DNA of 64,000 nt. Source: Thermomonas sp. (GTDB lineage: Bacteria; Pseudomonadota; Gammaproteobacteria; Xanthomonadales; Xanthomonadaceae). Of this stretch, positions 19,232 through 29,889 are shown in pieces. Where the stretch lies: contig NZ_JAMLIW010000002.1 in the NCBI RefSeq assembly GCF_023953935.1, forward strand, positions 186,001 to 250,000, given 5' to 3'. Numbering within the stretch: the stretch's first letter is position 1; every line of letters begins with the position of its first letter. Under the pieces are notes generated by a model. The model ran no database searches. It was not told where the DNA came from and saw nothing but the letters and a program-made list of their open reading frames with translations. A program made the position numbers and the translations under genes.

Positions 19232-19908
19232 CGATCCACCACGCCCGACAGCAGCGGCACGAAGCTGACCGCGCCCAGATCTTCGCTGGCGACATCACCC
19301 TCGGCATCCTTGCGCAGGCACAGCAAGGCCTGGCCGCTGGATGCACCGACGGGTGCCACCAATACCCCGCCCGGCGCAAGCTGCGCCAACAGCGCATCGA
19401 CGAGGGCGGGGCCGGCCGCGGTGACGATGATGGCGTCGAACGGGGCTTCCTCCGGCCAGCCGATCCGGCCATCGTCGTGCTTGCTGCGCACGTGCAGGCC
19501 CAGGGCACGGAAGCGCTTGCGCGCGCTGCGCAGCAAATCGCCGATCCGTTCGACGGTGAACACATCCAGCCCCAGCGCCGCCAGGATCGCGGCCTGGTAG
19601 CCGGAGCCGGTGCCCACCTCCAGCACCCGCCTGGGTGCGTTTTTCAGCAGCGCTTCGGTCATCTTCGCCACCACCCAGGGTTGCGAAATGGTCTGGCCGT
19701 GGCCGATCGGCAGGGCGTTGTTCTCATAGGCGCGCGAGGCCAGCGCCTCCTCCACGAACCGATGCCGCGGCACGGTGCGGATCGCGTTGAGGACGCGCTC
19801 GTCGGCAATCCCGCTGCCGCGCAGGTCGTCGATCAGGCGGTCGCGGGCGCGCTGCCCGGTCATCCCGATGCCGACGTCAGCCGGGCGCAGCCGCAGCGGC
19901 ACGATCAT
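19228..19908 (-). CDS. pcm: Protein-L-isoaspartate O-methyltransferase
   Basis: A 226-residue SAM-dependent enzyme that methylates L-isoaspartyl residues to start repair of aged proteins. Motifs are [20 protein letters not shown] (substrate region), [18 protein letters not shown] (SAM motif I) and [20 protein letters not shown]. The ATG at 19908 overlaps the surE stop (ATGA). SurE and Pcm are paired in most gammaproteobacteria. Confidence 0.94.
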   Translation of the reverse strand: MIVPLRLRPADVGIGMTGQRARDRLIDDLRGSGIADERVLNAIRTVPRHRFVEEALASRAYENNALPIGHGQTISQPWVVAKMTEALLKNAPRRVLEVGTGSGYQAAILAALGLDVFTVERIGDLLRSARKRFRALGLHVRSKHDDGRIGWPEEAPFDAIIVTAAGPALVDALLAQLAPGGVLVAPVGASSGQALLCLRKDAEGDVASEDLGAVSFVPLLSGVVDR

Positions 19909-20702
19909 GCCTGCCGCTCCGGGACGGGCGCAGTCGCGAGGCCGTCCACCCACTTCGCCACCTGTTCCAGCGCCTGATAACGGGTGAGATCCACGTGGAT
20001 CGGCGTGATCGCGATCTGGCCGCTGCGGACCGCGTGGAAATCGGTGCCAGGCCCCGCGTCCAGCTCATCGCCGGCAAACCCAATCCACCACCATTGGCGC
20101 CCGCGCGGGTCCTGCTGCGGGGTGCACGGGCCGGCCCGATTCCGATGCCCCAGCCGGCTGGTGGCGAAACCACGAATCGCGTCCCAGGGCAGGTCCGGCA
20201 CATTGACGTTGAGGATGGTGCTGGCCGGCAGCGGGTCACGCCGCAGCAGTTCGATGATGGCCACGGCCGCGCGTGCCGCGCTGGCATAGTGACGGCCGCG
20301 CCCGCCGTGCTCCGGCGCCAGCGACACCGCGACCGCCGGCAGGCCGAGGAAGCGCCCCTCCATCGCCGCCGCCACGGTCCCCGAATAGATCACGTCGTCG
20401 CCAAGGTTGGCGGCATCGTTGATCCCGGAGACCACGATATCCGGCTCCAGTCCGAGGGTTTCCAGCATCCCCGAGATCGCCACGTGGACGCAGTCGGTGG
20501 GCGTGCCGTAGACCTTCCAGGTGCACGGGTCGCACTGCACGACCCGGATCGGGGCATCCAGGGTCAGGGAATTGCTGGCGCCGCTGCGGTCGCGGTCCGG
20601 TGCCACCACCACGACCTCGTGCCCGGCGTCGCGCAGGCCTTGGGCAAGGACCTGGATGCCGGGGGCGTCGACGCCGTCGTCGTTGCTGACGAGTACCCGC
20701 AT
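19905..20702 (-). CDS. surE: 5'/3'-nucleotidase SurE
   Basis: A 265-residue survival protein. SurE dephosphorylates nucleoside monophosphates and short polyphosphates in stationary phase. The metal site [17 protein letters not shown] (two Asp) is at the N-terminus, followed by [42 protein letters not shown] (Asn metal ligand) and TILNVNVPD. It is the first gene of the surE-pcm-yqaA-nlpD run and starts 76 bp from a divergent Smr-like gene. Confidence 0.95.
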   Translation of the reverse strand: MRVLVSNDDGVDAPGIQVLAQGLRDAGHEVVVVAPDRDRSGASNSLTLDAPIRVVQCDPCTWKVYGTPTDCVHVAISGMLETLGLEPDIVVSGINDAANLGDDVIYSGTVAAAMEGRFLGLPAVAVSLAPEHGGRGRHYASAARAAVAIIELLRRDPLPASTILNVNVPDLPWDAIRGFATSRLGHRNRAGPCTPQQDPRGRQWWWIGFAGDELDAGPGTDFHAVRSGQIAITPIHVDLTRYQALEQVAKWVDGLATAPVPERQA

Positions 20703-20778
20703 GGCGCCTAGCAACCCGAAAATCTGTGCATGTGCCCATGATACCGGATGCGCCGCTGGATCGCGGTAGGCTGTGGCC

Positions 20779-21315
20779 ATGCCAGAGCACGACGACAGTG
20801 ATGGCGGCCGGCTGTTCCGCGAAGCGATCGGAGCCGATCGCGGCGAGGTGCGCCGGTTGCCCGCAACCGGGCTGCCGCCGTCGCCGCCGCGACCCGCTCC
20901 GGCGGCGAAGATGGCGGCACGCGATGCGCAGCTGGCGCGTGCGGAATTCCGGGAATTGGCCGCGTCCGCGCAGCCCGACGGCCGCCTCTGGCGACGCGAC
21001 GGGGTTCCGCCCCGGCTGCTGGAACAACTCGCCCACGGCGCGTTCGCGGTTCAAGCCGAGTTCCGCACCGACCCGCGATTGCGCGCGTCCGTACAGCGAC
21101 AAATCACCGGGTTCCTGCACGACTGCCGAACCCGATCGCTGGGCTGCGTGCGGATCGTGCTGCCAATTCCGGCGCACGAAGACGACCCGGCGACGGACAA
21201 CGCCGATCCGATCGAACGGGCGCTAGAAAAACGCGATGCCGTGATTGCATACCAGGCTGTGCGCGGCAGCGGCGCGTTGGTTCTGACCGTGTTGCTCGCC
21301 GGCCGACGCGCCTGA
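20779..21315 (+). CDS. Degenerate Smr/MutS2-type domain protein
   Basis: A 178-residue protein occupying the place, next to surE, where related genomes carry an Smr-domain gene. The C-terminal half keeps the frame of an Smr fold: [39 protein letters not shown] and [11 protein letters not shown]. The two hallmark motifs are gone, however. LDLHG is replaced by AVQAEFRTD, and HGKG is replaced by LPIPAHED. It is therefore probably not an active nuclease. I chose the ATG at 20779; a GTG two codons earlier is possible. Family assignment is by residual similarity and position. Confidence 0.6.
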   Translation: MPEHDDSDGGRLFREAIGADRGEVRRLPATGLPPSPPRPAPAAKMAARDAQLARAEFRELAASAQPDGRLWRRDGVPPRLLEQLAHGAFAVQAEFRTDPRLRASVQRQITGFLHDCRTRSLGCVRIVLPIPAHEDDPATDNADPIERALEKRDAVIAYQAVRGSGALVLTVLLAGRRA

Positions 21316-21349
21316 GAGTGCTTCTCACTCTGCCCCAACAGGCGATCGC

Positions 21350-21363
21350 TTGACCTGCGTCAA
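21350..21363 (+). promoter_or_regulatory. FNR/Anr/Dnr-type site upstream of nor operon
   Basis: Perfect dyad TTGACCTGCGTCAA (TTGAC-N4-GTCAA). A TGTTAG-like -10 at 21384-21389 would place the start of transcription near 21396, putting the dyad centre at about -40, the class II activator position. This fits oxygen or NO control of the nor genes. Confidence 0.7.
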
Positions 21364-21465
21364 TCATCTGAACGCCGGCTGACTGTTAGGGTTGCACGTC
21401 CTTGCAGCAAGGCCTCTTCGGGGCGCTTGCCGCAACGGCTTTCTCAACCCATACGGGAGCAGGGC

Positions 21466-21732
21466 ATGCGCAAACGCGCCGTCGATTTCTGGCTGTCCGT
21501 CATTGCCAGTGTGGCCGCCACGGCCTTGTCGTGGCCGTTCTGGCGCGACTTCAATTACTGGGCCGTGACCAGGGAAATGTGGCTGGTCTACTTCATCGGC
21601 GGCTTCCTGCTGTCGATCTACGTCTTCTATGCCTTCCTCGGCGCGCTCCACACCCTGTTCGAGCATGACGCGATCGAGCACGCCGAGGCGGCCGCCAAGG
21701 CCGCCAATACCACGTCGGAGGGGCAGCCATGA
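21466..21732 (+). CDS. Small membrane protein leading the nor operon
   Basis: An 88-residue protein with two membrane helices (FWLSVIASVAATALSWPFW and WLVYFIGGFLLSIYVFYAFL) and an Ala/Glu-rich polar tail. I do not recognise a named family. The ATG at 21466 follows GGAGCAGGGC. Its stop overlaps the norC start (ATGA), and it lies just behind the FNR-type site, so it belongs to the nitric oxide reductase operon. An assembly or accessory role is inference. Confidence 0.75.
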   Translation: MRKRAVDFWLSVIASVAATALSWPFWRDFNYWAVTREMWLVYFIGGFLLSIYVFYAFLGALHTLFEHDAIEHAEAAAKAANTTSEGQP

Positions 21733-22703
21733 CCTGCACACCCGGCCAACCCTGCGAAGAGGGTAAGAAGCGCGGCCGCGCGCTCGGCGCGCTGCTGCTG
21801 ATGGCGGTGATCTTCGTGCTGCTGTCGTTTGCCTCGTTCGTCAAATCGCGCAACCAGGTGACGCCCGACCAGGTGCACTACGCCGGCTTCGACGCCGTCC
21901 AGGGCAAGCGCGTGTTCCAGGCCTACAACTGCATGGGCTGCCACACCCTGCTCGGCAACGGCGCCTACTTCGGCCCCGACCTGACCAACGTCTACGAGCA
22001 CGCCGGTCCGGCGTGGCTGGCGGCATTCCTGCCGTCGGCCGGCGGCTGGCCCACCCGGCCCGCCGTCCAGGTCCATCTGGCCGACGCCGCCCAGCAGGCC
22101 GACACCGGCATCAAGGACATGGACGCCTACCTCAAGCAGTTCCCGGGCGCGGCCGAGCGCATCACCCGCCGCGGTGGCCATGACACCTACATGCCGAACC
22201 TGCCGATCAACGGCACCGAGGTCAAGCAGCTGATCGCCTTCCTCAAGTACACCTCGGCGATGAACACCATGGGTTGGCCGCCGAAGCCGCAGGTCGACGG
22301 CCTGAGCTTCCCGCAGGCCAAGCCGTTCCCGCAGGCGGCGGGGACGTCCGCCGCGGCCGCCACGCCAGCAGCAGGCGCGCCGGCCGCCGCCGCCGATCCG
22401 GCAGCGCAGGGCAAGGAGCTTGCCACCCAGATGGGCTGCACCGCCTGCCACGCGATGGACGGGGCGAAGAAGGTCGGGCCCGGCTGGGGCGGCCTGTTCG
22501 GTCATCCGGTCAAGCTCGCTGATGGCAGCACCGTCACCGCGGATGAGGCCTATCTGGCCGAATCGATCCGCAATCCGAACGCCCGCGTGCCCGCAGGCTA
22601 CACCGCAGGCCTGATGCCGACCTACGACGCCGCAACGATTCCCGACGACCAGGTCGCCGCCATCGTGGCCTATATCCGCACTCTGCAGGGAGGTGGACAG
22701 TGA
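21729..22703 (+). CDS. norC: Nitric oxide reductase cytochrome c subunit, diheme (NorC-like fusion)
   Basis: A 324-residue protein, about twice the usual NorC length. One N-terminal membrane anchor (about 19-38) precedes a classic NorC domain: QGKRVFQAYNCMGCHTLL (CxxCH at 68-72), NGAYFGPDLTNVYEH, and axial Met near TYMPNLP (155). A low-complexity Ala/Pro linker (about 200-225) then leads to a second cytochrome c domain with CTACH (237-241) and LMPTY (Met296), similar to the c domain fused to some cytochrome oxidase subunits II. It delivers electrons to NorB for reducing NO to N2O at the periplasmic face. The extra heme domain may replace an external cytochrome. Confidence 0.9.
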   Translation: MTCTPGQPCEEGKKRGRALGALLLMAVIFVLLSFASFVKSRNQVTPDQVHYAGFDAVQGKRVFQAYNCMGCHTLLGNGAYFGPDLTNVYEHAGPAWLAAFLPSAGGWPTRPAVQVHLADAAQQADTGIKDMDAYLKQFPGAAERITRRGGHDTYMPNLPINGTEVKQLIAFLKYTSAMNTMGWPPKPQVDGLSFPQAKPFPQAAGTSAAAATPAAGAPAAAADPAAQGKELATQMGCTACHAMDGAKKVGPGWGGLFGHPVKLADGSTVTADEAYLAESIRNPNARVPAGYTAGLMPTYDAATIPDDQVAAIVAYIRTLQGGGQ

Positions 22704-24409
22704 TGCAGATCCAGTACCAGACGCAGCGTCTGAGCATGCGCTTCTTCATGCTCATGGCGGTGCTGTTCATCATCCAGGTCGGCTTCGGCCTGCTCCTGGC
22801 CATGCAGCACGTTGATCCGACCCTGCTGGCCGGGACCCTCAACTTCAACATCGCCCGCGCCGAGCACCTCAATCTCGGCATCCTGTGGATCCTTGCCGGC
22901 TTCATCGGCACGATCCTGTTCGTCGGTCCGCTGATGTCCAAGCGCGAGCTGGCCGCGCCGGCGCTGATCAAGTTCCTGTTCTATGCGCTGTGCGCGGTGA
23001 CGATCTGGAACTTCATCTCGCAGGGCTTCGCCGCCGATGGCGTCGCCGGCTGGTGGATGGGGCAGCCGTGGATCCAGGAAGGTCTGGAATACCTCGAAGC
23101 CGGGCGCGCCGCCGACGTGGTGATCCTGATCGGCTTCTCGATCCTCGCCTACGTGGTCTGGCGGACCTTCCCGCCGCGCAAGGACTGGAACGAGATCCAC
23201 TGGGGCCTCGCCATCGGCGTGCTTGCGCTCACCTTCGTCTGGCTGTTCGGCATGTTCTTCGTCGAGCGCCAGGACCTGAGCGAGTACTTCCGCTGGTACG
23301 TGGTGCACTACTGGGTCGAAGGCGTGTGGGAAGTCATCCACATCAGCCTGATCGGCTTCCTGCTGGTGCTGCTGTTCGACGCCAACGTCAAGAGCGTGGG
23401 CTATGCGGTGTTCTGGGGCGTGGTGCTGGTGTGGTTGTCCGGCCTGATCGGCAACGCCCACCACTACTTCTGGATCGGCACGCCGGAGTTCTGGCAGTTC
23501 TGGGGCTCGCTGTTCAGCGCGCTGGAGCCATTGCCGCTGGTGTTCTGCTTCTGGCACATCTATCTGGACGCCCACCACGACCGCAAGCCGTTGAAGAATG
23601 CCCCGGCGTTCTACTTCATCCTCGGTTCGGTGGTGCTCGAACAGGTGGGCGCCGGCATCCTCGGCTTCACCATGACCTTCGCCCTGACCAACGTGTGGTC
23701 GCACGGCACCTGGATCACCCCGGCGCACGGCCACCTGGCCCTGTTCGGCACCTTCGGCATGCTCGGCATCGCCGCCGCCTACTTCGCCGTTCCGGTGATG
23801 CGCGGGATCAAGGAGTTCGACCAGCGCCTGGGCAAGACCGCGTTCTGGCTGGTGTTCACCGGGATGCTGGGGATCGCGTTCGCCTTCGCGATGGGCGGCA
23901 CCGCGCAGATCTTCATCTACCGCACCCTGAGCCTGGACTGGTTCGGCGGTGACGTCTACCCGGCGATGAATTTCTTCAAGGCCCTGGTTCCGGTCTTCGG
24001 CGCCGTGTTCCTGTTCGGCACCGGCATCATCGTCTATGACCTGATGACCATGGGCAAGCGCGCACCGGCACAAAGCACGGCTGCCGCCCCGGACGTGCAT
24101 GCCGGCCCGCTGGCCGTCGCCCATGCGCCGGGCCGCTGGAGCCGCTATCTGGAAGGCTACGAGGCCGGGCTGTGGCTGATGGGCATGTGGATTTTCGGTG
24201 CGATCATCACGTTCGGCCTGCTCAGCTTCAACCTGGCATCCGTGCGTGCCGGCGACCCGACCCTGCCCTACATCCTGGCTTGGATCGGCTACCCGGGGCT
24301 GCTGCTGATCACCCTGCTGTTCGTCTGGCGCTTCCTTGCCTCGCTGGATGCGCGGGCGAAGGACCCGGCCAACGTCGCGCTTCCGCAGGTGCTGGCACAG
24401 CCGGCCTGA
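22703..24409 (+). CDS. norB: Nitric oxide reductase catalytic subunit, extended
   Basis: A 568-residue heme-copper-superfamily protein. Ligands and key acids follow cNOR spacing: His55 (low-spin heme), His202, Glu206 and Glu210 in VHYWVEGVWE, His253/His254 in NAHHYFWIG, Glu275 in ALEPLP, and His342/His344 in PAHGHLALFG. These place heme b, heme b3 and the FeB site. The usual cNOR NorB is about 465 residues. Here roughly 100 C-terminal residues add a polar segment and two further helices (MGMWIFGAIITFGLLSF and GYPGLLLITLLFVWRF). I chose the ATG at 22703, which overlaps the norC stop (TGATG) after GGAGGTG. Confidence 0.93.
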   Translation: MQIQYQTQRLSMRFFMLMAVLFIIQVGFGLLLAMQHVDPTLLAGTLNFNIARAEHLNLGILWILAGFIGTILFVGPLMSKRELAAPALIKFLFYALCAVTIWNFISQGFAADGVAGWWMGQPWIQEGLEYLEAGRAADVVILIGFSILAYVVWRTFPPRKDWNEIHWGLAIGVLALTFVWLFGMFFVERQDLSEYFRWYVVHYWVEGVWEVIHISLIGFLLVLLFDANVKSVGYAVFWGVVLVWLSGLIGNAHHYFWIGTPEFWQFWGSLFSALEPLPLVFCFWHIYLDAHHDRKPLKNAPAFYFILGSVVLEQVGAGILGFTMTFALTNVWSHGTWITPAHGHLALFGTFGMLGIAAAYFAVPVMRGIKEFDQRLGKTAFWLVFTGMLGIAFAFAMGGTAQIFIYRTLSLDWFGGDVYPAMNFFKALVPVFGAVFLFGTGIIVYDLMTMGKRAPAQSTAAAPDVHAGPLAVAHAPGRWSRYLEGYEAGLWLMGMWIFGAIITFGLLSFNLASVRAGDPTLPYILAWIGYPGLLLITLLFVWRFLASLDARAKDPANVALPQVLAQPA

Positions 24410-24415
24410 TCGGCA

Positions 24416-24452
24416 AACCAAACGCAGCGGAGCCGGTTCCGCTGCGCTGGTT
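24416..24452 (+). terminator. Hairpin after norB
   Basis: Inverted repeat CGCAGCGGA / TCCGCTGCG (9 bp, 6-base loop), extended by AACCA / TGGTT arms after a short bulge. It lies between the convergent norB and truD stops. There is no long T-run. Confidence 0.4.
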
Positions 24453-25597
24453 CAAGGCGCCGGGGTTCCGCAAGGGGCCCCGGCGTTTTCGTCAGGCCGT
24501 TCGCGCTGACTGGCCACGTCGGCCACCTCGCCCAACTCCGCCAGCACCACGGTAGCGTAGCTGCCCGCCGGCAGGCTGAAGCCAAGCTCCAGCACGTCCG
24601 CCGCCGGCCAGCGCCAGCGCAACGTTTCAGGGCGCAGCCGCAGCGCACGTCGATCCTGCTTCAAGTCGGCGCGCTCCAGACCGTCGCGCAGACGGCTGGC
24701 GGTATCCCCCTGCAACGCGGCCCACTCCATCTCGCGTACCGCCGCGGCGCTGCGCAGCTCGCCGCAGCCCCACAGCGGGCCGGTTGGATGGATGTCGAAG
24801 GCGTCCAGCCGCGTGCACAGCTCCGGCGTCAGCGGCTCCGGCCCGAACACGCTGTGGCTGCCGTCCAGCATCCACACCTCGCCGTCCTGCGCCGCGTCCC
24901 ATCGCCCTGATTCGACCCGCGCGGCCAGCACCCGGTTGAACAATTCCGAACGCGCCGCCGACAGCAGCAGGCTGCGCTCCTCGCGCCGCACCCGGCGACC
25001 GGCGAACATTGCCAGCGCCTTGCGCAGATTGCCGGCATCGCGGCCGAAGCGCTGCTCGCCGAAATAATTGGGCACCCCGCGCGCCGCGATCGCCGCCAGC
25101 CGCGCTTCGATCCGCGCACGCTCGCCTGCCACGTTGCGCAGCGTCAGCACGAAGCGATTGCCGGCCAGCGCACCGCGCGGCAATTTGCGCGCGTGCCAGG
25201 AGTGCTCAAGCACGCGCAGTTCCTCCGATTCGAGCTGCGCAATCTCGGGCGCGATTTTTTTCGGAATCCACACCGAAAACCGCTGGCGCGTGACGGCATG
25301 GCGATCCTTCAGGCCGGCATAGCCAATCGCCGATTCCGCCACGCCGGCCCATTCGGCGATGCGCTTTGCTGCAAATGCGGTATTCATGCCACGTTTTTCG
25401 ACCGTCAGCAGCAGGTGCTCGCCGGCGCCGCTGGCGTCAAAGCCCGGCAGTTCCTCGACGAAAAAATCCGTATCACTGCTGCGCATGTCGGCCGCCAAGA
25501 CCGGCGCGCCGTGGGCGCGCGGCAGTTCAACACCCCTCTCACCTCGGGAGAGGGGTTGGGGTGAGGGTTGGGTGACATCGCAATGATTCATCAACAT
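24452..25597 (-). CDS. truD: tRNA pseudouridine(13) synthase TruD
   Basis: A 381-residue enzyme that makes pseudouridine 13 in tRNA-Glu. Signatures are [34 protein letters not shown], the catalytic [19 protein letters not shown] (Asp), [18 protein letters not shown] and [15 protein letters not shown]. The first 25 residues are unusual. They read NHCDVT, then [13 protein letters not shown], then VELPRAHG, and the middle block is encoded by a palindromic repeat element at 25532-25574. The native family start lies just before PRAHG, so the repeat appears to have replaced the original N-terminus and start codon. It is downstream of ispF by 25 bp. Confidence 0.93.
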   Translation of the reverse strand: MLMNHCDVTQPSPQPLSRGERGVELPRAHGAPVLAADMRSSDTDFFVEELPGFDASGAGEHLLLTVEKRGMNTAFAAKRIAEWAGVAESAIGYAGLKDRHAVTRQRFSVWIPKKIAPEIAQLESEELRVLEHSWHARKLPRGALAGNRFVLTLRNVAGERARIEARLAAIAARGVPNYFGEQRFGRDAGNLRKALAMFAGRRVRREERSLLLSAARSELFNRVLAARVESGRWDAAQDGEVWMLDGSHSVFGPEPLTPELCTRLDAFDIHPTGPLWGCGELRSAAAVREMEWAALQGDTASRLRDGLERADLKQDRRALRLRPETLRWRWPAADVLELGFSLPAGSYATVVLAELGEVADVASQRERPDENAGAPCGTPAP

Positions 25598-25656
25598 CGC
25601 TACTCCGTACCCTCATCCGGCGCTACGCGCCACCTTCTCCCGGAGGGAGAAGGTGC
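25531..25656. repeat. MITE-like inverted pair of palindromic repeats at ispF/truD junction
   Basis: Two related palindromes in opposite orientation. One, at 25532-25574, has the CCTCTC...GAGAGG core followed by GGGGTTGGGGTGAGGG. The other, at 25610-25655, has CCCTCATCCGG... then CCTTCTCCCGGAGGGAGAAGG. They flank a short core containing the truD start. The left copy encodes part of the TruD N-terminus; the right copy encodes the last residues of IspF. A closely similar inverted pair lies inside murL at 59712-59829. Confidence 0.7.
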
Positions 25657-26126
25657 CTCAACAGGCACACCGCCTGCGCCGCGATGCCTTCACCACGGCC
25701 GGTGAAACCGAGGCGTTCGCTGGTGGTGGCCTTGACGCTGACGGCATCCACATCGATGCCAAGCATGGTGGAAATCGTTTCCCGGATGGCCGCAACGTGC
25801 GGCCCGATCTTCGGCGCCTCGCAGATCACCGTGACGTCGCAATTGCCTACCTGCCAGCCCTGTGCGCGGATCAGGTCATCGCAATGACGCAGGAAGGCGC
25901 GGCTGTCGGCGCCCTTCCAGCGCGAATCGGAAGGCGGAAAATGCTGGCCGATGTCGCCCAGCGCCAGCGCCCCGAGCAGGGCGTCGCACAGAGCATGCAG
26001 CACCACGTCGCCGTCGCTGTGGGCCATGACCCCGCGCGCGTGCGCAACCCGCACCCCGCCGAGCATCACGTGGTCGCCGGTGCCGAAAGCGTGGACGTCG
26101 AATCCCTGACCGATCCTGATTTGCAT
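25623..26126 (-). CDS. ispF: 2-C-methyl-D-erythritol 2,4-cyclodiphosphate synthase
   Basis: A 167-residue MEP-pathway enzyme of isoprenoid synthesis. Motifs are [12 protein letters not shown] (metal Asp/His), [30 protein letters not shown] and the C-terminal [20 protein letters not shown]. The last residues, LLPPGEGGA, come from a palindromic repeat that also supplies the stop codon, so the natural C-terminus has probably been altered slightly. The order ispD-ispF-truD is standard for this group. A REP-like sequence separates it from ispD upstream. Confidence 0.95.
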   Translation of the reverse strand: MQIRIGQGFDVHAFGTGDHVMLGGVRVAHARGVMAHSDGDVVLHALCDALLGALALGDIGQHFPPSDSRWKGADSRAFLRHCDDLIRAQGWQVGNCDVTVICEAPKIGPHVAAIRETISTMLGIDVDAVSVKATTSERLGFTGRGEGIAAQAVCLLRHLLPPGEGGA

Positions 26127-26146
26127 ACGCCTGTCTCCTGTCCTGC

Positions 26147-26214
26147 CCCTGCAGGAGCGCCCCGCAGGGGTGCGATGCTTCCTGCGCGCCTGCTGTCGCG
26201 CCCCTGCGGTGCGA
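26147..26214. repeat. REP-like inverted pair between ispD and ispF
   Basis: CCCCTGCAGGAGCGCCCCGC, AGGGG and TGCGATGC, followed by a second copy in inverse orientation (GTCGCGCCCCTGCGGTGCGAC). The GCAGGAGCG...GCGATGC form matches the general REP pattern of Pseudomonas and Xanthomonadaceae. It sits inside the operon and would form a stable mRNA hairpin. Confidence 0.7.
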
Positions 26215-26244
26215 CTTCAGACAATGCGCCCCCGCGTTGAGCGC

Positions 26245-26931
26245 CTACAGATTCCTGGATATTAGAAACTCCACCAGCGCCAGATCCGCCGGGGTCGTTA
26301 CCTTGATGTTGTCTTCCCGGCCTTCGACCAGTTGCGGATGCCGGCCCAGGCGTTCGACCGCCATCGCCTCGTCGGTGACGGCGATGCCGTCGTCCTGCGC
26401 GGCTCCCAGCGCAAGCTGCAGCAGGTCACGGCAAAACGCCTGCGGCGTCAATGCCCGCCAAAGACCGTCACGCGGCGCGGTGGCGACGATATGGCCTTCG
26501 CCATCGCCACGCTTGAGGGTGTCGCGCACCGGCGCGGCGAGGATGGCGCCATCGGCACACAGATGCGCGGCGGCGAGCAGGCGGTCGATGTCGTTGCGAT
26601 GCAGGTTCGGACGCGCGGCGTCGTGCACCAGCAACAGGGTGTCCGCCTCCACGGCTTCAGGCAATGCCTGCACAGCGGCCAGCACCGAATCGGCGCGTTC
26701 GGCGCCACCGACGCAGGTCAGCACCGGTTTGCCGCACAGCCACGTCCAGCCCGGCCAGCGGTGGTCGCCTTCGGCCAGCGCCACCACGACGCCTTCGATG
26801 TCGGGATGCGCCAGCAGCGCCTCCAGCGCGTGCTGGATCAGCGGTTTGCCCACCGCGTGCAGATATTGCTTGGGAATCCCGCCACCAAAGCGGCGCCCGC
26901 TGCCCGCTGCCGGCACCAGTGCCCAACTCAC
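26245..26931 (-). CDS. ispD: 2-C-methyl-D-erythritol 4-phosphate cytidylyltransferase
   Basis: A 228-residue MEP-pathway enzyme that couples CTP to MEP. The CTP-binding N-terminus is LVPAAGSGRRFGGGIPKQYL. Further motifs are VGGAERADSVLAAVQAL, LLVHDAARPNL, APVRDTLK, TPQAF and VTDEAMAVERLG. I chose the GTG at 26931 because it overlaps the ftsB stop (GTGA) and gives the conserved N-terminus. The reading frame continues upstream inside ftsB but is not family-like there. Confidence 0.95.
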   Translation of the reverse strand: MSWALVPAAGSGRRFGGGIPKQYLHAVGKPLIQHALEALLAHPDIEGVVVALAEGDHRWPGWTWLCGKPVLTCVGGAERADSVLAAVQALPEAVEADTLLLVHDAARPNLHRNDIDRLLAAAHLCADGAILAAPVRDTLKRGDGEGHIVATAPRDGLWRALTPQAFCRDLLQLALGAAQDDGIAVTDEAMAVERLGRHPQLVEGREDNIKVTTPADLALVEFLISRNL

Positions 26932-27293
26932 GGAACGGGCTCGCCCGTGGCGGTGGCGCGAGCGGCGGCGGTAGCAGCGGTGGCGGCCTCGGGCTGCACC
27001 GGTGCGGCGGTATCGCCATCGATCACGCGATAAAAGGTCTCGCCCGGTTTCACCAAGCCCAGCTCGCTGCGCGCGCGCTCCTCGACCGCTTCGCCGCCCG
27101 ATTTCAGGTCGGCCACTTCGGCCACCAGGGCATCGTTGCGCGCCTGCAACCTGGCGTTTTCGGTGCGCTGCGCCTCGACCTGGGCGTTCAAGGCCGCGAC
27201 TTCCGCCTGCCCACCATCGCCGTACCACAGTTTGTACTGCAAGCCTGCCAACAACAGCAGCAACAGCAGCACCAGGGCGGCAAAGGCCTTCAT
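26928..27293 (-). CDS. ftsB: Cell division protein FtsB
   Basis: A 121-residue bitopic membrane protein. One N-terminal helix (FAALVLLLLLLLAGLQYKLW) is followed by a coiled coil (AEVAALNAQVEAQRTENARL...) and the family block VEERARSELGLVKPGETFYRVI. FtsB joins FtsL and FtsQ to activate septal peptidoglycan synthesis. The C-terminus carries an extra Ala/Thr-rich tail of about 25 residues. It lies 12 bp after eno and overlaps ispD. Confidence 0.93.
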   Translation of the reverse strand: MKAFAALVLLLLLLLAGLQYKLWYGDGGQAEVAALNAQVEAQRTENARLQARNDALVAEVADLKSGGEAVEERARSELGLVKPGETFYRVIDGDTAAPVQPEAATAATAAARATATGEPVP

Positions 27294-27305
27294 GTACTCG
27301 CCCGA

Positions 27306-28745
<1,440 letters not shown>

Positions 28746-28761
28746 TCATCGGGTGGTACGT

Positions 28762-28993
28762 CGTTCATGGTTCGACAAGCTCACCACGAACGGGAATGTG
28801 CTCACCACGAACGGGAATGTGCTCACCACGAACGGGAATGTGCTCACCACGAACGATGGTGGGTGTGAGGCTCTGCGGATTCCATATGTACCCGTTCGTC
28901 CTGAGCCTGTCGAAGGATGAACGGGTTGTGACGGATTCCGTTCATGGTTCGACAAGCTCACCACGAACGGGAATGCGCTCACCGCGAACGGGA
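28762..28993. repeat. 21-bp tandem array and GTTCG-type palindromes between eno and kdsA
   Basis: This 330-bp gap (28698-29027) holds repeats and no gene that I can see. Unit GCTCACCACGAACGGGAAT+GT (21 bp) occurs nearly four times at 28779-28860. It is followed by a palindrome-type copy at 28891-28925 (CCCGTTCGTCCTGAGCCTGT, CGAAGGATGAACGGG) and another at 28936-28993. The motif TTCGACAAGCTCACCACGAA is a form of a repeat widespread in proteobacterial intergenic regions. Confidence 0.8.
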
Positions 28994-29027
28994 GCAGGTT
29001 CGCAACGAACTGTTTCGGTGCTCGCGG

Positions 29028-29861
29028 TCAAAGAGATTGCTCCAGCAGGCCGTGGCGCTTGGTTGCGTGATCCAGTTCAAGCAGGGTTTCCAGCAGCGCT
29101 TCCATCTTGCCCAGCGGCCAGGCGTTGGGGCCGTCGGACAGCGCCTTGCTCGGGTCGGGGTGGGTTTCCATGAAGATCCCGGCCACGCCCACGGCGATCG
29201 CGGCGCGCGCCAGCACCGGCACGAACTCGCGCTGGCCGCCACTGGAACTGCCCTGCCCGCCCGGCAGTTGCACCGAATGGGTGGCGTCGAATACCACCGG
29301 GCAGCCGGTCTGCCGCATCACCGCGAGGCTACGCATGTCGCTGACGAGATTGTTGTAGCCAAAGCTGGCGCCGCGCTCGCAGACCATGATCTGCTGGTTG
29401 CCGGTGGACTTGGCTTTCTCCACCACCGGCTGCATGTCCCACGGCGACAGGAACTGGCCCTTCTTGATGTTGACCGGCTTGCCGGTGGCGCAGACCTTGG
29501 TGATGAAATCGGTCTGGCGCACCAGGAAGGCCGGGGTCTGCAGCACGTCGACCACCGCCGCCACCTCGTCCATCGGCGTGTATTCGTGGACGTCGGTCAA
29601 CAGCGGCACGCCGAGCTGGCGCTTGACCTCACTCAACACCCGCAAACCCTCTTCCATGCCGGGGCCGCGGAAGCTGTGGACCGAGGTGCGGTTGGCCTTG
29701 TCGAAACTGGATTTGAAGATGAAGGGAATCCCGAGCCGACCGGTGATTTCCTTGAGCGTGCCAGCGGTATCGACCTGCAACTGCTCGGATTCGACCACGC
29801 AGGGCCCGGCGATCAGGAACAGGGGCTGGTCGAGCCCGACTTCGAAGCCGCACAGTTTCAT
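29028..29861 (-). CDS. kdsA: 3-deoxy-8-phosphooctulonate synthase
   Basis: A 277-residue class I aldolase-type enzyme that condenses PEP and arabinose-5-phosphate to Kdo-8-phosphate for LPS. Motifs are [84 protein letters not shown] and [17 protein letters not shown]. In this group kdsA normally lies between pyrG and eno, as here. It is unusual in being flanked on both sides by related 21-bp repeat arrays in opposite orientation. Confidence 0.96.
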   Translation of the reverse strand: MKLCGFEVGLDQPLFLIAGPCVVESEQLQVDTAGTLKEITGRLGIPFIFKSSFDKANRTSVHSFRGPGMEEGLRVLSEVKRQLGVPLLTDVHEYTPMDEVAAVVDVLQTPAFLVRQTDFITKVCATGKPVNIKKGQFLSPWDMQPVVEKAKSTGNQQIMVCERGASFGYNNLVSDMRSLAVMRQTGCPVVFDATHSVQLPGGQGSSSGGQREFVPVLARAAIAVGVAGIFMETHPDPSKALSDGPNAWPLGKMEALLETLLELDHATKRHGLLEQSL

Positions 29862-29889
29862 GCCGCCATCTCCATGGGTAGGGTGCTCA

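Noticed and set aside
28779-28860. Tandem 21-bp repeats considered as a CRISPR array
   Set aside because: Units are contiguous with no unique spacers and no cas genes are nearby.
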